Part shown: positions 8,966 through 17,199 of the stretch, piece by piece | Position numbering within the stretch: position 1 is the first letter of the stretch | Layout: each line of letters begins with the position of its first letter | From: Alphaproteobacteria bacterium bin52 | GTDB taxonomy: Bacteria > Pseudomonadota > Alphaproteobacteria > Thalassobaculales > Thalassobaculaceae | Length of the DNA: 41,130 nucleotides | Direction: 5' to 3' | Assembly (NCBI GenBank): GCA_002238645.1 | Contig: MPMT01000041.1 | Span: forward strand, 1 to 41,130 | Translations under genes and position numbers: made by a program | The notes under the pieces: model-generated | The model's database searches: none | Seen by the model: the letters and a program-made list of their open reading frames with translations, nothing else | What the model was told of the DNA's origin: nothing

Positions 8966-10030
8966 CTAGCTGCGCCAGCGCAGGATCGACTCGGTAACCG
9001 GGTTCTCGAATGGCACCTGCTCGTCCACCATGCGCTGGTGCGCCTTCTTGAGGCGGTAGTACCATCGCGCCTGGACATCCGCGTCGTCGATCAGGAGCAT
9101 GCCCGGGCGGTGCCTGAGGCCGCGTTGCTGTTTCTCGACGATACGGCGGTCCTGTTCCAGGAAGGAGCGCGCGAACGGGCGCAGCGCCGGTTTCAGGACC
9201 GTAAGCCAGGGCATCGTCCAGTACATGACATGGTGCAGGGCGCAGGAGTGCTCGGTGACCGGGGTGACCGCGGTCAGTCCGACCAGTGCATGCGATCCGA
9301 CGCGGACGTGTTCGATGCGCACCCCGGGAAGCCGGAAGCTGATCTGCGTGACGGGCCTGCCGCCGAGCAGCCTGTAGGCTGCGGAGTTTCGTGACGGGCG
9401 GTGGGGCAGCATGGTGAAGCCGTACTCCGACGGACCGAACCTGCGCTCCTTGGCGTGGATTGAACGCCGGGAACGCCACCACCACGACCGGTGAACGAAC
9501 GGGCCGTGGGCGGGATCCATCAGCCCGATCACCGCGTGATCGACGTGGCACGGCATCACCGTTTGCGTGGCAAGCCGTGGGTTCCCGGCTTCCGGCGGCA
9601 GGTCGGGAGGTGTTGTGGCGGTGCTGCCGTCTCCGCGCGTGCCGGGCCGCGGCATGTAGATCCAGAGCAGTCCTGAAGCCTCACGCACGCGATAGGAGCG
9701 AACGCGGATCCGCTGGAGTTCCATGTCCTGGCCCTCGACCAGGGAAGGAATGGCGGTGCAGGTTCCGTCAGTGCTGAAGCGCCAGCCATGGTAGGCACAC
9801 TCGACCTCGTCGTCGGCCATGCAGCCTTCGCTCAGCGGAATTCCACGGTGCGGGCAGATGTCGCGCAGGGCGAAGGCCACGCCGTCGCGGCGCCGACCGA
9901 GCAGGACAGGCTCACCAAGGATGGTGGTCCCGACCAGCCGTCCTGGCGCCAGGGCGACTGATGGCGACGCGAGGTACCAGCAATCGCGGAGAAATTCCTG
10001 CGAGCCGGGCACGCTTCGGGATGCGGTCAT
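8966..10030 (-). CDS. Rieske non-heme iron oxygenase, alpha subunit type
   Basis: A 354-residue protein with a Rieske [2Fe-2S] domain (Cys59-x-His61 ... Cys78-x2-His81) followed by the mononuclear iron site, with DPAHGPFVH giving Asp172, His175 and His180. Enzymes of this kind hydroxylate or O-/N-demethylate small molecules using electrons from a separate reductase; vanillate demethylase and glycine betaine or stachydrine demethylases are relatives in fold. No ferredoxin or reductase gene is in the cluster, so electrons must come from elsewhere. The ATG at 10030 gives the usual Rieske N-terminus (EFLRDCWYLASPS) although the ribosome site is weak. It lies 67 bases after the GntR gene and 13 bases before the MFS start. 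Confidence 0.92.
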   Translation of the reverse strand: MTASRSVPGSQEFLRDCWYLASPSVALAPGRLVGTTILGEPVLLGRRRDGVAFALRDICPHRGIPLSEGCMADDEVECAYHGWRFSTDGTCTAIPSLVEGQDMELQRIRVRSYRVREASGLLWIYMPRPGTRGDGSTATTPPDLPPEAGNPRLATQTVMPCHVDHAVIGLMDPAHGPFVHRSWWWRSRRSIHAKERRFGPSEYGFTMLPHRPSRNSAAYRLLGGRPVTQISFRLPGVRIEHVRVGSHALVGLTAVTPVTEHSCALHHVMYWTMPWLTVLKPALRPFARSFLEQDRRIVEKQQRGLRHRPGMLLIDDADVQARWYYRLKKAHQRMVDEQVPFENPVTESILRWRS

Positions 10031-10097
10031 GGCACGCGACACTGCCACCCGGAACAGGGCGGTGCAAGTGCGCGGTGTCGCCGGGGGGAACCGGCGG

Positions 10098-10781
10098 TCA
10101 CATGATCGCGCGGACGAAACTCTCAAGGTAGTCGTTGATGCGCCGGAACGCATCCTCGGCCCGATCCGCGTCGCCCGCGGAGACTGCACGCGCGCCCTGG
10201 GCATGCAGGCGCGGACCGAGCACGAGGTCACCGCTTGCCTCGTGGTGGCAGAACCAGAATCGTCGGGTGTGCGGATGGATCATGCGACAGATCTTGGTCG
10301 CATGTTCGTTGTCCATCGCGGCAAGGCACAGCGCGTTGAATTCGCTGTCCGCACGAAGCAGGCCGACCGGGTCGTGGCGTGACGCCGCGTTTTCGAACTC
10401 TGCCGCGATCCGCAGCAGGTTCCGGCGCTGTGCCGGCGCGGCCCGCAACGCGGCGCCCCGGGCCACGGCGGAATCGATCCCGCGGCTCACTTCCAGCATG
10501 CGCCGCACACTGTCTCCATCGACGTCGGTCACGTAGATGCCGCGTCGCGGCCGCACCTCGAGCAGGCCTGCGAGTGCAAGACGCTGGATGGCCTCCCGGA
10601 CCGGAGTACGTCCGATCCCGATTGCGGCTGCGAGCCGCTTTTCCGTCAGCACGGAACGCGGAGCGAACTCGAGACGAACGATCATTTCCTCGAGACGGTG
10701 GAAGGCGATTTCCTGCAAGCTCTCCGGCGCCTGGGGATGCAGGTCGGCAAGGTCGGCGGAGAGAAGGTCCTGGAAGTCCAT
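10098..10781 (-). CDS. GntR-family transcriptional regulator, FCD (FadR) subfamily
   Basis: A 227-residue regulator. Residues 20-90 form the winged helix-turn-helix (TEKRLAAAIGIGRTPVREAI, then LEVRPRRGIYVTDVD), and the rest is the helical FCD ligand-binding domain, which in this family often binds a metal and a carboxylate effector. It lies inside the minus-strand cluster between the TauD and Rieske genes, so it is probably its local regulator and likely a repressor relieved by a pathway intermediate. A likely target is the 151-base divergent region between the TauD gene and hyuAB. No clear operator of the family's T-GT-n-AC-A type could be picked out by eye. Confidence 0.92.
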   Translation of the reverse strand: MDFQDLLSADLADLHPQAPESLQEIAFHRLEEMIVRLEFAPRSVLTEKRLAAAIGIGRTPVREAIQRLALAGLLEVRPRRGIYVTDVDGDSVRRMLEVSRGIDSAVARGAALRAAPAQRRNLLRIAAEFENAASRHDPVGLLRADSEFNALCLAAMDNEHATKICRMIHPHTRRFWFCHHEASGDLVLGPRLHAQGARAVSAGDADRAEDAFRRINDYLESFVRAIM

Positions 10782-10810
10782 TCAGCCGGGCCCCGTCGTT
10801 CCTCGTCCGG

Positions 10811-11665
10811 TCACAGTGTCGGTCCCACCCCGGCGATCGTGGTGCGATGCATCACGCGGGCGTGTCCGGCGTCCCACGGACGGCCACGATGCAGGGCGCA
10901 GCGGTTGTCCCACATCACCAGGTCGCCCTCCAGCCATTCATGGCGGTAGACAAACTCGGGCCGGGTGGCATGCGCCGTGAGTTCACCGATCAGCCGTCGT
11001 CCCTCGGCGAGCGGCATCCCGTCAACGTAGGAGGCGTGGGCACCGGTAAACAGGTTGCGTCGACCGTTAGCGGGATTGCTTCGCACCAGCGGGTGACGCA
11101 CCGGTGGGACTTCCGACTTGTCGCGTGCGCGCAACAGGTTCGGGTCGATCAGTCCGCGGGAATAGGCGAAGTCGTGGACACAGACCAGTTCGTCGAGCTC
11201 CGCTCTGCGGTCGGCTTCCAGCGCGTCATATGCCGCTCGCATGGTTGCGAACTCCGTCTCCCCGCCTTGAGGGGGGACCCTCCGGGCCGAAAGCAGCGAG
11301 GCTGTTGCCGGCACCGGCTTGAACGAACTGTCGGTGTGCCACATCTGGTTGCCGGTGTTGAAGACCATGCGCCGGTCCTCGGGCGGGATCACCGACCCGT
11401 CACGGTCCAGATTGGACAGGACGGTAACCTCGGTTCCGGCGCCGCCCGGGTTCGAGTTGACGGTGATCTCGAGCGGGCCGAAACGCCGGGAGAACGCAAC
11501 TTGCTGCTCGTCGTCGAGCGGCTGGTTGCGGAAGACCAGGATGGAATGGGTCTCGAATGCGTCAGCGACCTCGGCGAAGTCGTACTCGGCGACCGGTTCG
11601 GTGAGGTTGACGCCCTTCACCTCGGCTGCGAAATAGCGGGCAAGCGGTGTGATCTTCACGGTCAT
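10811..11665 (-). CDS. TauD/TfdA-family Fe(II)/2-oxoglutarate dioxygenase
   Basis: A 284-residue dioxygenase with the iron-binding facial triad His110-x-Asp112 (WHTDSSF) and His259 (CALHRGRPWD), plus Arg270 for 2-oxoglutarate. Members hydroxylate taurine, 2,4-D, gamma-butyrobetaine-like compounds and others, often causing C-S, C-O or C-N cleavage. The ATG at 11665 has CGGAG eight bases upstream; an upstream frame reaching 11854 crosses the divergent hyuAB start and is rejected. This is the first gene of the minus-strand cluster and starts 151 bases from the hyuAB start. The substrate is unknown. Confidence 0.92.
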   Translation of the reverse strand: MTVKITPLARYFAAEVKGVNLTEPVAEYDFAEVADAFETHSILVFRNQPLDDEQQVAFSRRFGPLEITVNSNPGGAGTEVTVLSNLDRDGSVIPPEDRRMVFNTGNQMWHTDSSFKPVPATASLLSARRVPPQGGETEFATMRAAYDALEADRRAELDELVCVHDFAYSRGLIDPNLLRARDKSEVPPVRHPLVRSNPANGRRNLFTGAHASYVDGMPLAEGRRLIGELTAHATRPEFVYRHEWLEGDLVMWDNRCALHRGRPWDAGHARVMHRTTIAGVGPTL

Positions 11666-11816
11666 GACGCGCTCCGGGTCCGTCTCGGGGCACGATACGG
11701 CAACAGGCCCAGAGTAGAAACGCTTGGCAGGTGCGTCCACCCGAAGCGCCTGTCCGGTGCCGGTCATCCGAACCGTGATCAGTCCCGTGTCGGTCTTCAA
11801 GGACGGAGCATCGCAA
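11666..11816. promoter_or_regulatory. Divergent promoter region of the catabolic cluster and hyuAB
   Basis: The 151 bases separate the starts of the TauD-type gene (minus) and hyuAB (plus), so both promoters must lie here. An imperfect inverted repeat with GCTT and AAGC arms at 11722-11747 is the only symmetric element noticed and could be an operator, but the match is weak. Sigma-70 boxes could not be assigned with confidence. Confidence 0.4.
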
Positions 11817-14800
11817 ATGAACAGTCCCTCCGACCGGGTTCTCGGCATCGACATTGGCGGAACCTTTACCGACCTGGTTGCGCTTGACCCGGTTCGGGGT
11901 GACTACCTGGTTGCCAAGACCCCGACCGTCGCGTCGCGGCCGGAACTCGGCGTCGCCCGGGGACTTCGGGACCTGCTGGGCCGCATTGGGGGAGGCGGGG
12001 CCGTCACGCGGGTGATCCATGCGACCACGCTGTTCAGCAATGCGCTCATCGAGCGCAAGGGGGCGAAAACCGGGTTGATCACCACCGCGGGCTTCCGCGA
12101 CGTGCTGGAACTCGGTCGCGAGCGCAAGTACGACATCTACGACCTGTTCCTGCACTTTCCCGAACCGCTGGTTCCCCGGGACCTTCGCCTCGAGGTCGGC
12201 GAGCGCATCGCGGCCGACGGCACGATCCTGGTCGAGCTCGACGAGGACGATGTGCGCGATGTGGCAACGCGCCTGGTTGCGGCCGGTGTGCAGTCGCTCG
12301 CCATCGCCTGTGTCAATTCCCACGTCAACCCGGAACACGAACACCGGGCCGCGAAGCTGGTGCGGGTAGCCTGTCCAGGTGTGCGTGTGACCGTCTCGTC
12401 GGATGTCGCGACCAGGCCCGGGGAGTTCGAGCGCTTCCAGACCGCGGTCATCAACGCCTGCATCAAGCCGCTGGCCGAGGATTACATCGAGGGCCTGACC
12501 GGGGTTCTGCGCGACGAGGGGATCACGGCACCGCTGATGCTGATGCTGTCGAGCGGAGGTCTGACCACTGCCGGGGTGGCGTGCCACATGCCGGTGCGGT
12601 TGTTGGAATCCGGGCCGGCCGCGGGCGCCATGTGTGCCGCAAGGACCGGTACAGCAATCGACGAGGCGAGACTGGTCGCATTCGACATGGGCGGGACCAC
12701 GGCCAAGATCGCGATCGTCGATGACGGCATGCCCGAGGTGGCGCACGAGTTCGAGGTCGCACGGGAACGCAGGTTCGTGCCGGGCAGCGGGCTGCCGGTC
12801 GACATCACCACGGTCGAGCTGCTCGAGATCGGCGCCGGCGGCGGCAGCATAGCCCGGCGCGATGCGCTCGGCCTGCTGAAGGTGGGGCCGGACAGTGCCG
12901 GGGCCGAACCCGGGCCGGCCTGTTACGGGCGAGGCGCCACCCGCGCCACGGTGACCGATTCCGACCTGGTCCTGGGCAGCCTGAATGCGGACGGCTTTGC
13001 ATCCGACCTGATCGAACTCGACCCCCAGGCGGCCGCCGCCGCGATGGCGGCAACCGGAGCGGAACTGGGACTGGGGGTTGCCGGGACGGCGCGGGGCATC
13101 CAGGACGTGGTCCGCGAGACCATGGCCCGGGCAGCCCAGGTCCACCTCGCGCGCAAGGGGCGCGATCCCCGTGACTACACCCTGTTCGCGACCGGCGGCG
13201 CCGCGCCGGCCCATGCCTGCGCAGTCGCGGCCCGGCTCGGCATCTCCCGGGTGATCATTCCACCTGCTGCAGGTGTGGCATCCGCCCTCGGGCTTGCGGT
13301 GGCGCCGGTCCGGGTGGACGGCGCCGCGTCAGTCGGAACCGGAGTGGCGGCTCTCGACCCGGCCGCGCTCAAGCGTATCTACGAGGCGTTGGAGGATTCG
13401 GCAAGGCAGACCGTGTCTGCCCTGGCGGCGCGGGGAGCGCCGGAATGCCAGCGCTTCGCCGAAATGCGCTATCGGGGCCAGGGTACGGTTCTCGTCGTCG
13501 ACATTACCCGGGCACTCGGATCCGACGATCCGCACGCGGCGATTACCGCGGAGTTTCACGAGGCGCACGAGCGCGATTACGGCCGCTGTCTCGAAACGGT
13601 GGCGGTTGAGTTCATGACGGCCCGATCGGTTGTGCGTGCTGCCGTGATTCCCCCGGGCATGGTGCCGCGACTGGCCGATGCCCGCGTCCGTGCTCCCTCC
13701 GGCCGACGGGAGCGCAGGGTGCAGTTTCCGGGATGGACCGAACCGCGTGCGGTGCCGGTGCTCCAGCGCGCCGGGCTCGGTAAGGGTGCCGTCGCCATGG
13801 GACCGGCGGTGATCGAGGAAGGCCAGACCACCACGGTGCTGCCCGAACAGTCGCGCCTGCGGGTCGATGACATGGGCAACCTTGTCATCGACCTCGACCC
13901 GACCCACGCGTTGCGGTCGCGTCACGTGGAACTGGACGACCCGGTTCACCTCGAGATCTTGTGGAACCGTCTGATTGCGGCGGTTGACGAGGCGGCGGCC
14001 TCGCTGGTGCGAGCGTCCTTCTCCACCGTGGTCAGGGAATCCTACGACTTCTCGTGTATTGTCACCGACATCGAGGGCCGGGCACTGGCACAGGCGAGCG
14101 ACAGCATTCCCTCCTTCATCGGCACGCTGCCCGATACCGTCAAGCACATGATCAGGAGATTTCCTCCGGAGACGCTCGGCGCTGGTGATGTGCTGATCAC
14201 CAACGACCCCCACATGGGCACCGGGCACCTGCCGGACATATCGGTGTGCCGTCCCATTTGCGGACCGTCGGGCGGGATCGTCGGTTTTGCGGCGAGCACC
14301 GCCCATGCGCCGGACATCGGAGGAAAGATCCGGTCGCCGGAACCGCGCGAGGTGTTCGAGGAGGGGTTGCAGATCCCGATCCTGAAGCTGCACGATCGCG
14401 GCCGGCCGGACGAGACCCTGCTCGCCATGCTGCGCCAGAACGTGAGGGTGCCCGAGCAGGTTGAAGGCGATCTCGATGCCCAGCTCGGCGCACTGGCCGT
14501 GATGGAACGCCGGGTGTGCGAGATCCTGGTCACCTACGGACTTGCCGACCTGCGAGGTCTGTCCCGCGCGGTTCGCTCCCGCAGCGAACATGCCCTGCGT
14601 GACGCGATCGGGGCGCTGCCCGACGGAGCCTACCGGGCATCGGTATCGACCGACGGACTGGCTGACCGACCGGTCACGCTCAGGGTGCGGGTCGAAGTCG
14701 AGGGAGAACGGCTCGCAGTCGACTTCTCGGGGTCGTCCGATCAGGTGGACCGCGCGATCAACTGCCCGTTTTGCTACACCCGGTCCATGTCGGCCTACGC

Positions 14801-15485
14801 GGTGAAGTCTTCGCTCGCCGCCGAGCTTCCCAACAATGACGGGGTGCTGGTGCCGCTCTCCTTCGCGGCTCCGGAAGGATCCATCGTCAATCCACGTCAC
14901 CCGGCGGCGGTCGGCTCCCGGGTTCTGACCGGGCACTACATTCCCGCCCTGGTGATGGAAGCGCTGTGGGGGATCGTCCCTGACCGGGTGCTGGCCGGTG
15001 CGGGTTCACCGATCTGGTGTGTCAACATCAACGGCACCCACGCCGACGGGACCCGCGTGGCGGGACTGTTCTTCTTCAACGGCGGCATGGGGGCGTCGGC
15101 GCGGGGCGATGGCCTGTCCTGCGTCAGCTGGCCCTCGAACATTTCGGCGACCTCCGCGGAAGAGATCGAGCATCGCCTGCCGGTTCGTATCCTGCGCCGC
15201 GAGCTGCGTGACGGGTCAGGTGGTCCCGGACTGCACACCGGTGGTCGCGGCCAGCTGATCGAACTGCGTTACACCGGCGCGACACCAGGCGTGGTCGCCT
15301 TTCTCGCCGAACGCACCGAGGCTCCGGCGCGCGGGCTTGCCGGTGGCGGGGACGGCGGGACCGGCCGGGTCGAGATCAACGGGGCGCCCGTCGATCCCAA
15401 GGCGCAGCAGGGGGTCGAACCCGGAGACGTCATCCTGCTCGCGACCCCGGGAGGCGGGGGCTACGGAGAACCGCCGCGGTCATGA
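11817..15485 (+). CDS. Fused hydantoinase/oxoprolinase (HyuA-HyuB)
   Basis: A 1222-residue protein in which both halves of the ATP-dependent N-methylhydantoinase/5-oxoprolinase system are joined. Residues 1-690 are HyuA: an actin-like ATPase fold with VLGIDIGGTFTDLVAL at the N-terminus, VAFDMGGTTAKIAIV near 285 and the GAGGGSIARRDALG region. From about 700 (RHVELDDPVHLEILWNRLI) it is HyuB, with NDPHMGTGHLPDI and the C-terminal GGGGYGEP. The family opens cyclic amides (5-oxoproline, N-methylhydantoin) using ATP, or carboxylates ketones (acetone/acetophenone carboxylases). The ATG at 11817 has a GGAG ribosome site. It diverges from the oxygenase cluster and probably shares its regulation. Fused versions are common in bacteria, so fusion itself is ordinary. 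Substrate unknown. Confidence 0.9.
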   Translation: MNSPSDRVLGIDIGGTFTDLVALDPVRGDYLVAKTPTVASRPELGVARGLRDLLGRIGGGGAVTRVIHATTLFSNALIERKGAKTGLITTAGFRDVLELGRERKYDIYDLFLHFPEPLVPRDLRLEVGERIAADGTILVELDEDDVRDVATRLVAAGVQSLAIACVNSHVNPEHEHRAAKLVRVACPGVRVTVSSDVATRPGEFERFQTAVINACIKPLAEDYIEGLTGVLRDEGITAPLMLMLSSGGLTTAGVACHMPVRLLESGPAAGAMCAARTGTAIDEARLVAFDMGGTTAKIAIVDDGMPEVAHEFEVARERRFVPGSGLPVDITTVELLEIGAGGGSIARRDALGLLKVGPDSAGAEPGPACYGRGATRATVTDSDLVLGSLNADGFASDLIELDPQAAAAAMAATGAELGLGVAGTARGIQDVVRETMARAAQVHLARKGRDPRDYTLFATGGAAPAHACAVAARLGISRVIIPPAAGVASALGLAVAPVRVDGAASVGTGVAALDPAALKRIYEALEDSARQTVSALAARGAPECQRFAEMRYRGQGTVLVVDITRALGSDDPHAAITAEFHEAHERDYGRCLETVAVEFMTARSVVRAAVIPPGMVPRLADARVRAPSGRRERRVQFPGWTEPRAVPVLQRAGLGKGAVAMGPAVIEEGQTTTVLPEQSRLRVDDMGNLVIDLDPTHALRSRHVELDDPVHLEILWNRLIAAVDEAAASLVRASFSTVVRESYDFSCIVTDIEGRALAQASDSIPSFIGTLPDTVKHMIRRFPPETLGAGDVLITNDPHMGTGHLPDISVCRPICGPSGGIVGFAASTAHAPDIGGKIRSPEPREVFEEGLQIPILKLHDRGRPDETLLAMLRQNVRVPEQVEGDLDAQLGALAVMERRVCEILVTYGLADLRGLSRAVRSRSEHALRDAIGALPDGAYRASVSTDGLADRPVTLRVRVEVEGERLAVDFSGSSDQVDRAINCPFCYTRSMSAYAVKSSLAAELPNNDGVLVPLSFAAPEGSIVNPRHPAAVGSRVLTGHYIPALVMEALWGIVPDRVLAGAGSPIWCVNINGTHADGTRVAGLFFFNGGMGASARGDGLSCVSWPSNISATSAEEIEHRLPVRILRRELRDGSGGPGLHTGGRGQLIELRYTGATPGVVAFLAERTEAPARGLAGGGDGGTGRVEINGAPVDPKAQQGVEPGDVILLATPGGGGYGEPPRS

Positions 15486-15650
15486 GATGTGCGGCCTTCG
15501 ATCGCGCTCCCGCTGTACGTGCGTACCGCCTCGAGCACGCAAGGTGATCCGGCGATAGAACCGGCAGCGATCTGGGGGCCGGGAGAGGGGACACGGGTTC
15601 CAGGGAGCGGACGACCTGGCGACGTTCCCGCGGTCGCGACGGAGAACGAC

Positions 15651-16175
15651 ATGGAGATACAGGTACTGGTGGCCGATGACCCGATGCGGGCCCGGCTGTT
15701 CGCGCAGGGGCGCGAACTCAGGTGTTGCGTCGGCGCGGCCGGTGCCGTTGTCGACAAGCGCGAAGGTGACTGCGCAACCCCGATCGGTTGCTGGCCTGTG
15801 CGCGGTCTGTACTACCGCGAGGACCGGATGGAACGACCCGCCTCCGGGCTCGCCGCAACCGGCATCGATCCCGACCTCGGCTGGTGCGACGATCCGTCGG
15901 ATCCGTCGAACTACAACCGGCCGATCACGTTGCCCTGTGTTTCGCGCCACGAGCGTCTCTGGCGCGAAGACGGGCTTTACGACCTGTTGGTCGACCTTGG
16001 CTACAACGATGCACCGGCGGTTCCCGGCCGGGGCAGCGCCATATTCATTCACGTCGCCCGGCCGGATTACGGGCCGACGGCGGGCTGCGTGGCGCTTGCA
16101 CTTCGCGACCTGGTCGATGTGGTGGGGATGATGCAGCCGGGAGATGCGGTCAGGATAACCAGGATTTATCCGTAA
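15651..16175 (+). CDS. L,D-transpeptidase family (YkuD) protein
   Basis: A 174-residue protein with the YkuD catalytic signature: His in IFIHVARPDYG and the nucleophile Cys in PTAGCVALALRD near residues 143-146, close to the C-terminus. Such enzymes make or alter peptidoglycan cross-links or attach outer-membrane proteins. No signal peptide or lipobox is seen from the ATG at 15651, which is chosen for its GGAG site six bases upstream; upstream frame back to 15489 is featureless. This compact COG3786-like form is common in Alphaproteobacteria. It lies 165 bases after hyuAB and looks unrelated to the catabolic genes. Confidence 0.85.
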   Translation: MEIQVLVADDPMRARLFAQGRELRCCVGAAGAVVDKREGDCATPIGCWPVRGLYYREDRMERPASGLAATGIDPDLGWCDDPSDPSNYNRPITLPCVSRHERLWREDGLYDLLVDLGYNDAPAVPGRGSAIFIHVARPDYGPTAGCVALALRDLVDVVGMMQPGDAVRITRIYP

Positions 16176-16960
16176 ACCGGCGCCCGATGTGCCCTTGAGC
16201 GTGACGGGCCGTCCGGACCAGGACTCATGCCGTTGACTGACGGACGGGTTCATGCGCCTGCCTGCGATCCGTTTCCGGTTCGTGGATCGGGCATCCCCCC
16301 GAGCAGTAGCCCCGCTCTCCGGAACCGGAATGTTCCCCGCCGCGTTCAGGACCGCATTCCCGGCATGCCCGTGCGACGAGGGTCTGCCTGCGGGTGCTGC
16401 GGGCGGGTGTCAACCGTGCCGCGGGCCGTGCAGGTCCGGCGTGTACGGACCGGACCGACCGCGACGAAGAGATCCGTCTTGCGGCCGGGCGTCCGGAGCG
16501 GATCTCCCCATCCCGTCTTCGGGATGACGCGGACGGGCCCGGCGTTCCGGCCCGGCCAGTTGGCAGTGCCCGACATTGGTGAGACAGGGCTCCCCGCTTG
16601 CCGTGCCCGGCTTCCTGGCACCGGCCCGGTGCCCGACGCCGAGTGGGTGCTTCATCAGTGGGTTGCCGGAACGGCGCACGGTCGCTTTCGGCATGCCGGT
16701 CGCAACTTTCCGATTCCTCATTCACCCCGGTCCGAGTTCCGAACACTTCGACCCTTCGCCTGGCCCGGGTGCGCCCCGAGGTGCCGGCGAACTGGAGGCG
16801 CCGGCGTCGCTGGCAGGATCGACCAGTGGGCCGCTCTGTTGCGACGATACCAGGCACGAGCAGGCGCGCCCTCACAGGGGCATGCGGTTCAGATCGCCAT
16901 GCAGGCACCGAAAGCGCGAGCTGAACCGAACCCGATCAGACCGAGGTGCCACGACAACCC
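16176..16960. other. Gene-free stretch before the symporter leader
   Basis: About 785 bases carry no convincing gene. Overlapping open frames on both strands (for example 16225-16908 minus) are Arg/Pro/Gly-rich, have no domain I recognise and no good ribosome site. It may be decayed DNA between the transpeptidase and the symporter. Confidence 0.5.
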
Positions 16961-17028
16961 AACGGATATGCCACAGTGCAGACGGAATCGAGCAAAGTGA
17001 CTTTGTCACCGGGGCATGTTTCCGTACC

Positions 17029-17124
17029 CTTGCTGATCAACTTGGATTCTCGGCTGAGCAAGTGAAGTCGAGAGACTTGACGGCACCGGACGCTGAACTC
17101 TCCGGTTACCGCCCTTCGACTTCA
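17029..17124 (+). promoter_or_regulatory. Structured 5' leader of the symporter gene, possible degenerate glycine-type riboswitch
   Basis: Two nested or adjoining stems can be drawn: CTTGCT (17029-17034) with AGCAAG (17057-17062), and a perfect nine-base arm pair TGAAGTCGA (17063-17071) with TCGACTTCA (17116-17124). Inside the second, GAGAG (17070-17074) can pair with CTCTC, next to GCACCGGA and a CTGAACTCTCCGG segment. These pieces recall the P2 stem and core of the glycine riboswitch, a frequent controller of sodium:alanine/glycine symporters. The element is shorter than a normal aptamer and lacks a clear P3b, so the assignment is tentative. Confidence 0.35.
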
Positions 17125-17199
17125 TCCTGCGAGTACGCCGGGGCAACCGGGAACGCCAATCGCGTGTTCCGGTTGGGTGGGAGATAGCGGAGAAACGCA

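Noticed and set aside
11562..13214. 550-codon frame antisense to hyuAB
   Set aside because: It is a shadow of the HyuA coding strand in GC-rich DNA; the sense frame has clear family motifs.
16225..16908. 227-codon frame in the gene-free stretch
   Set aside because: No recognisable domain, Arg/Gly/Ser-rich sequence and competing frames on the other strand.
16960..17062. A second, upstream glycine aptamer as in tandem riboswitches
   Set aside because: Only a simple six-base stem is seen there, without the conserved core segments.
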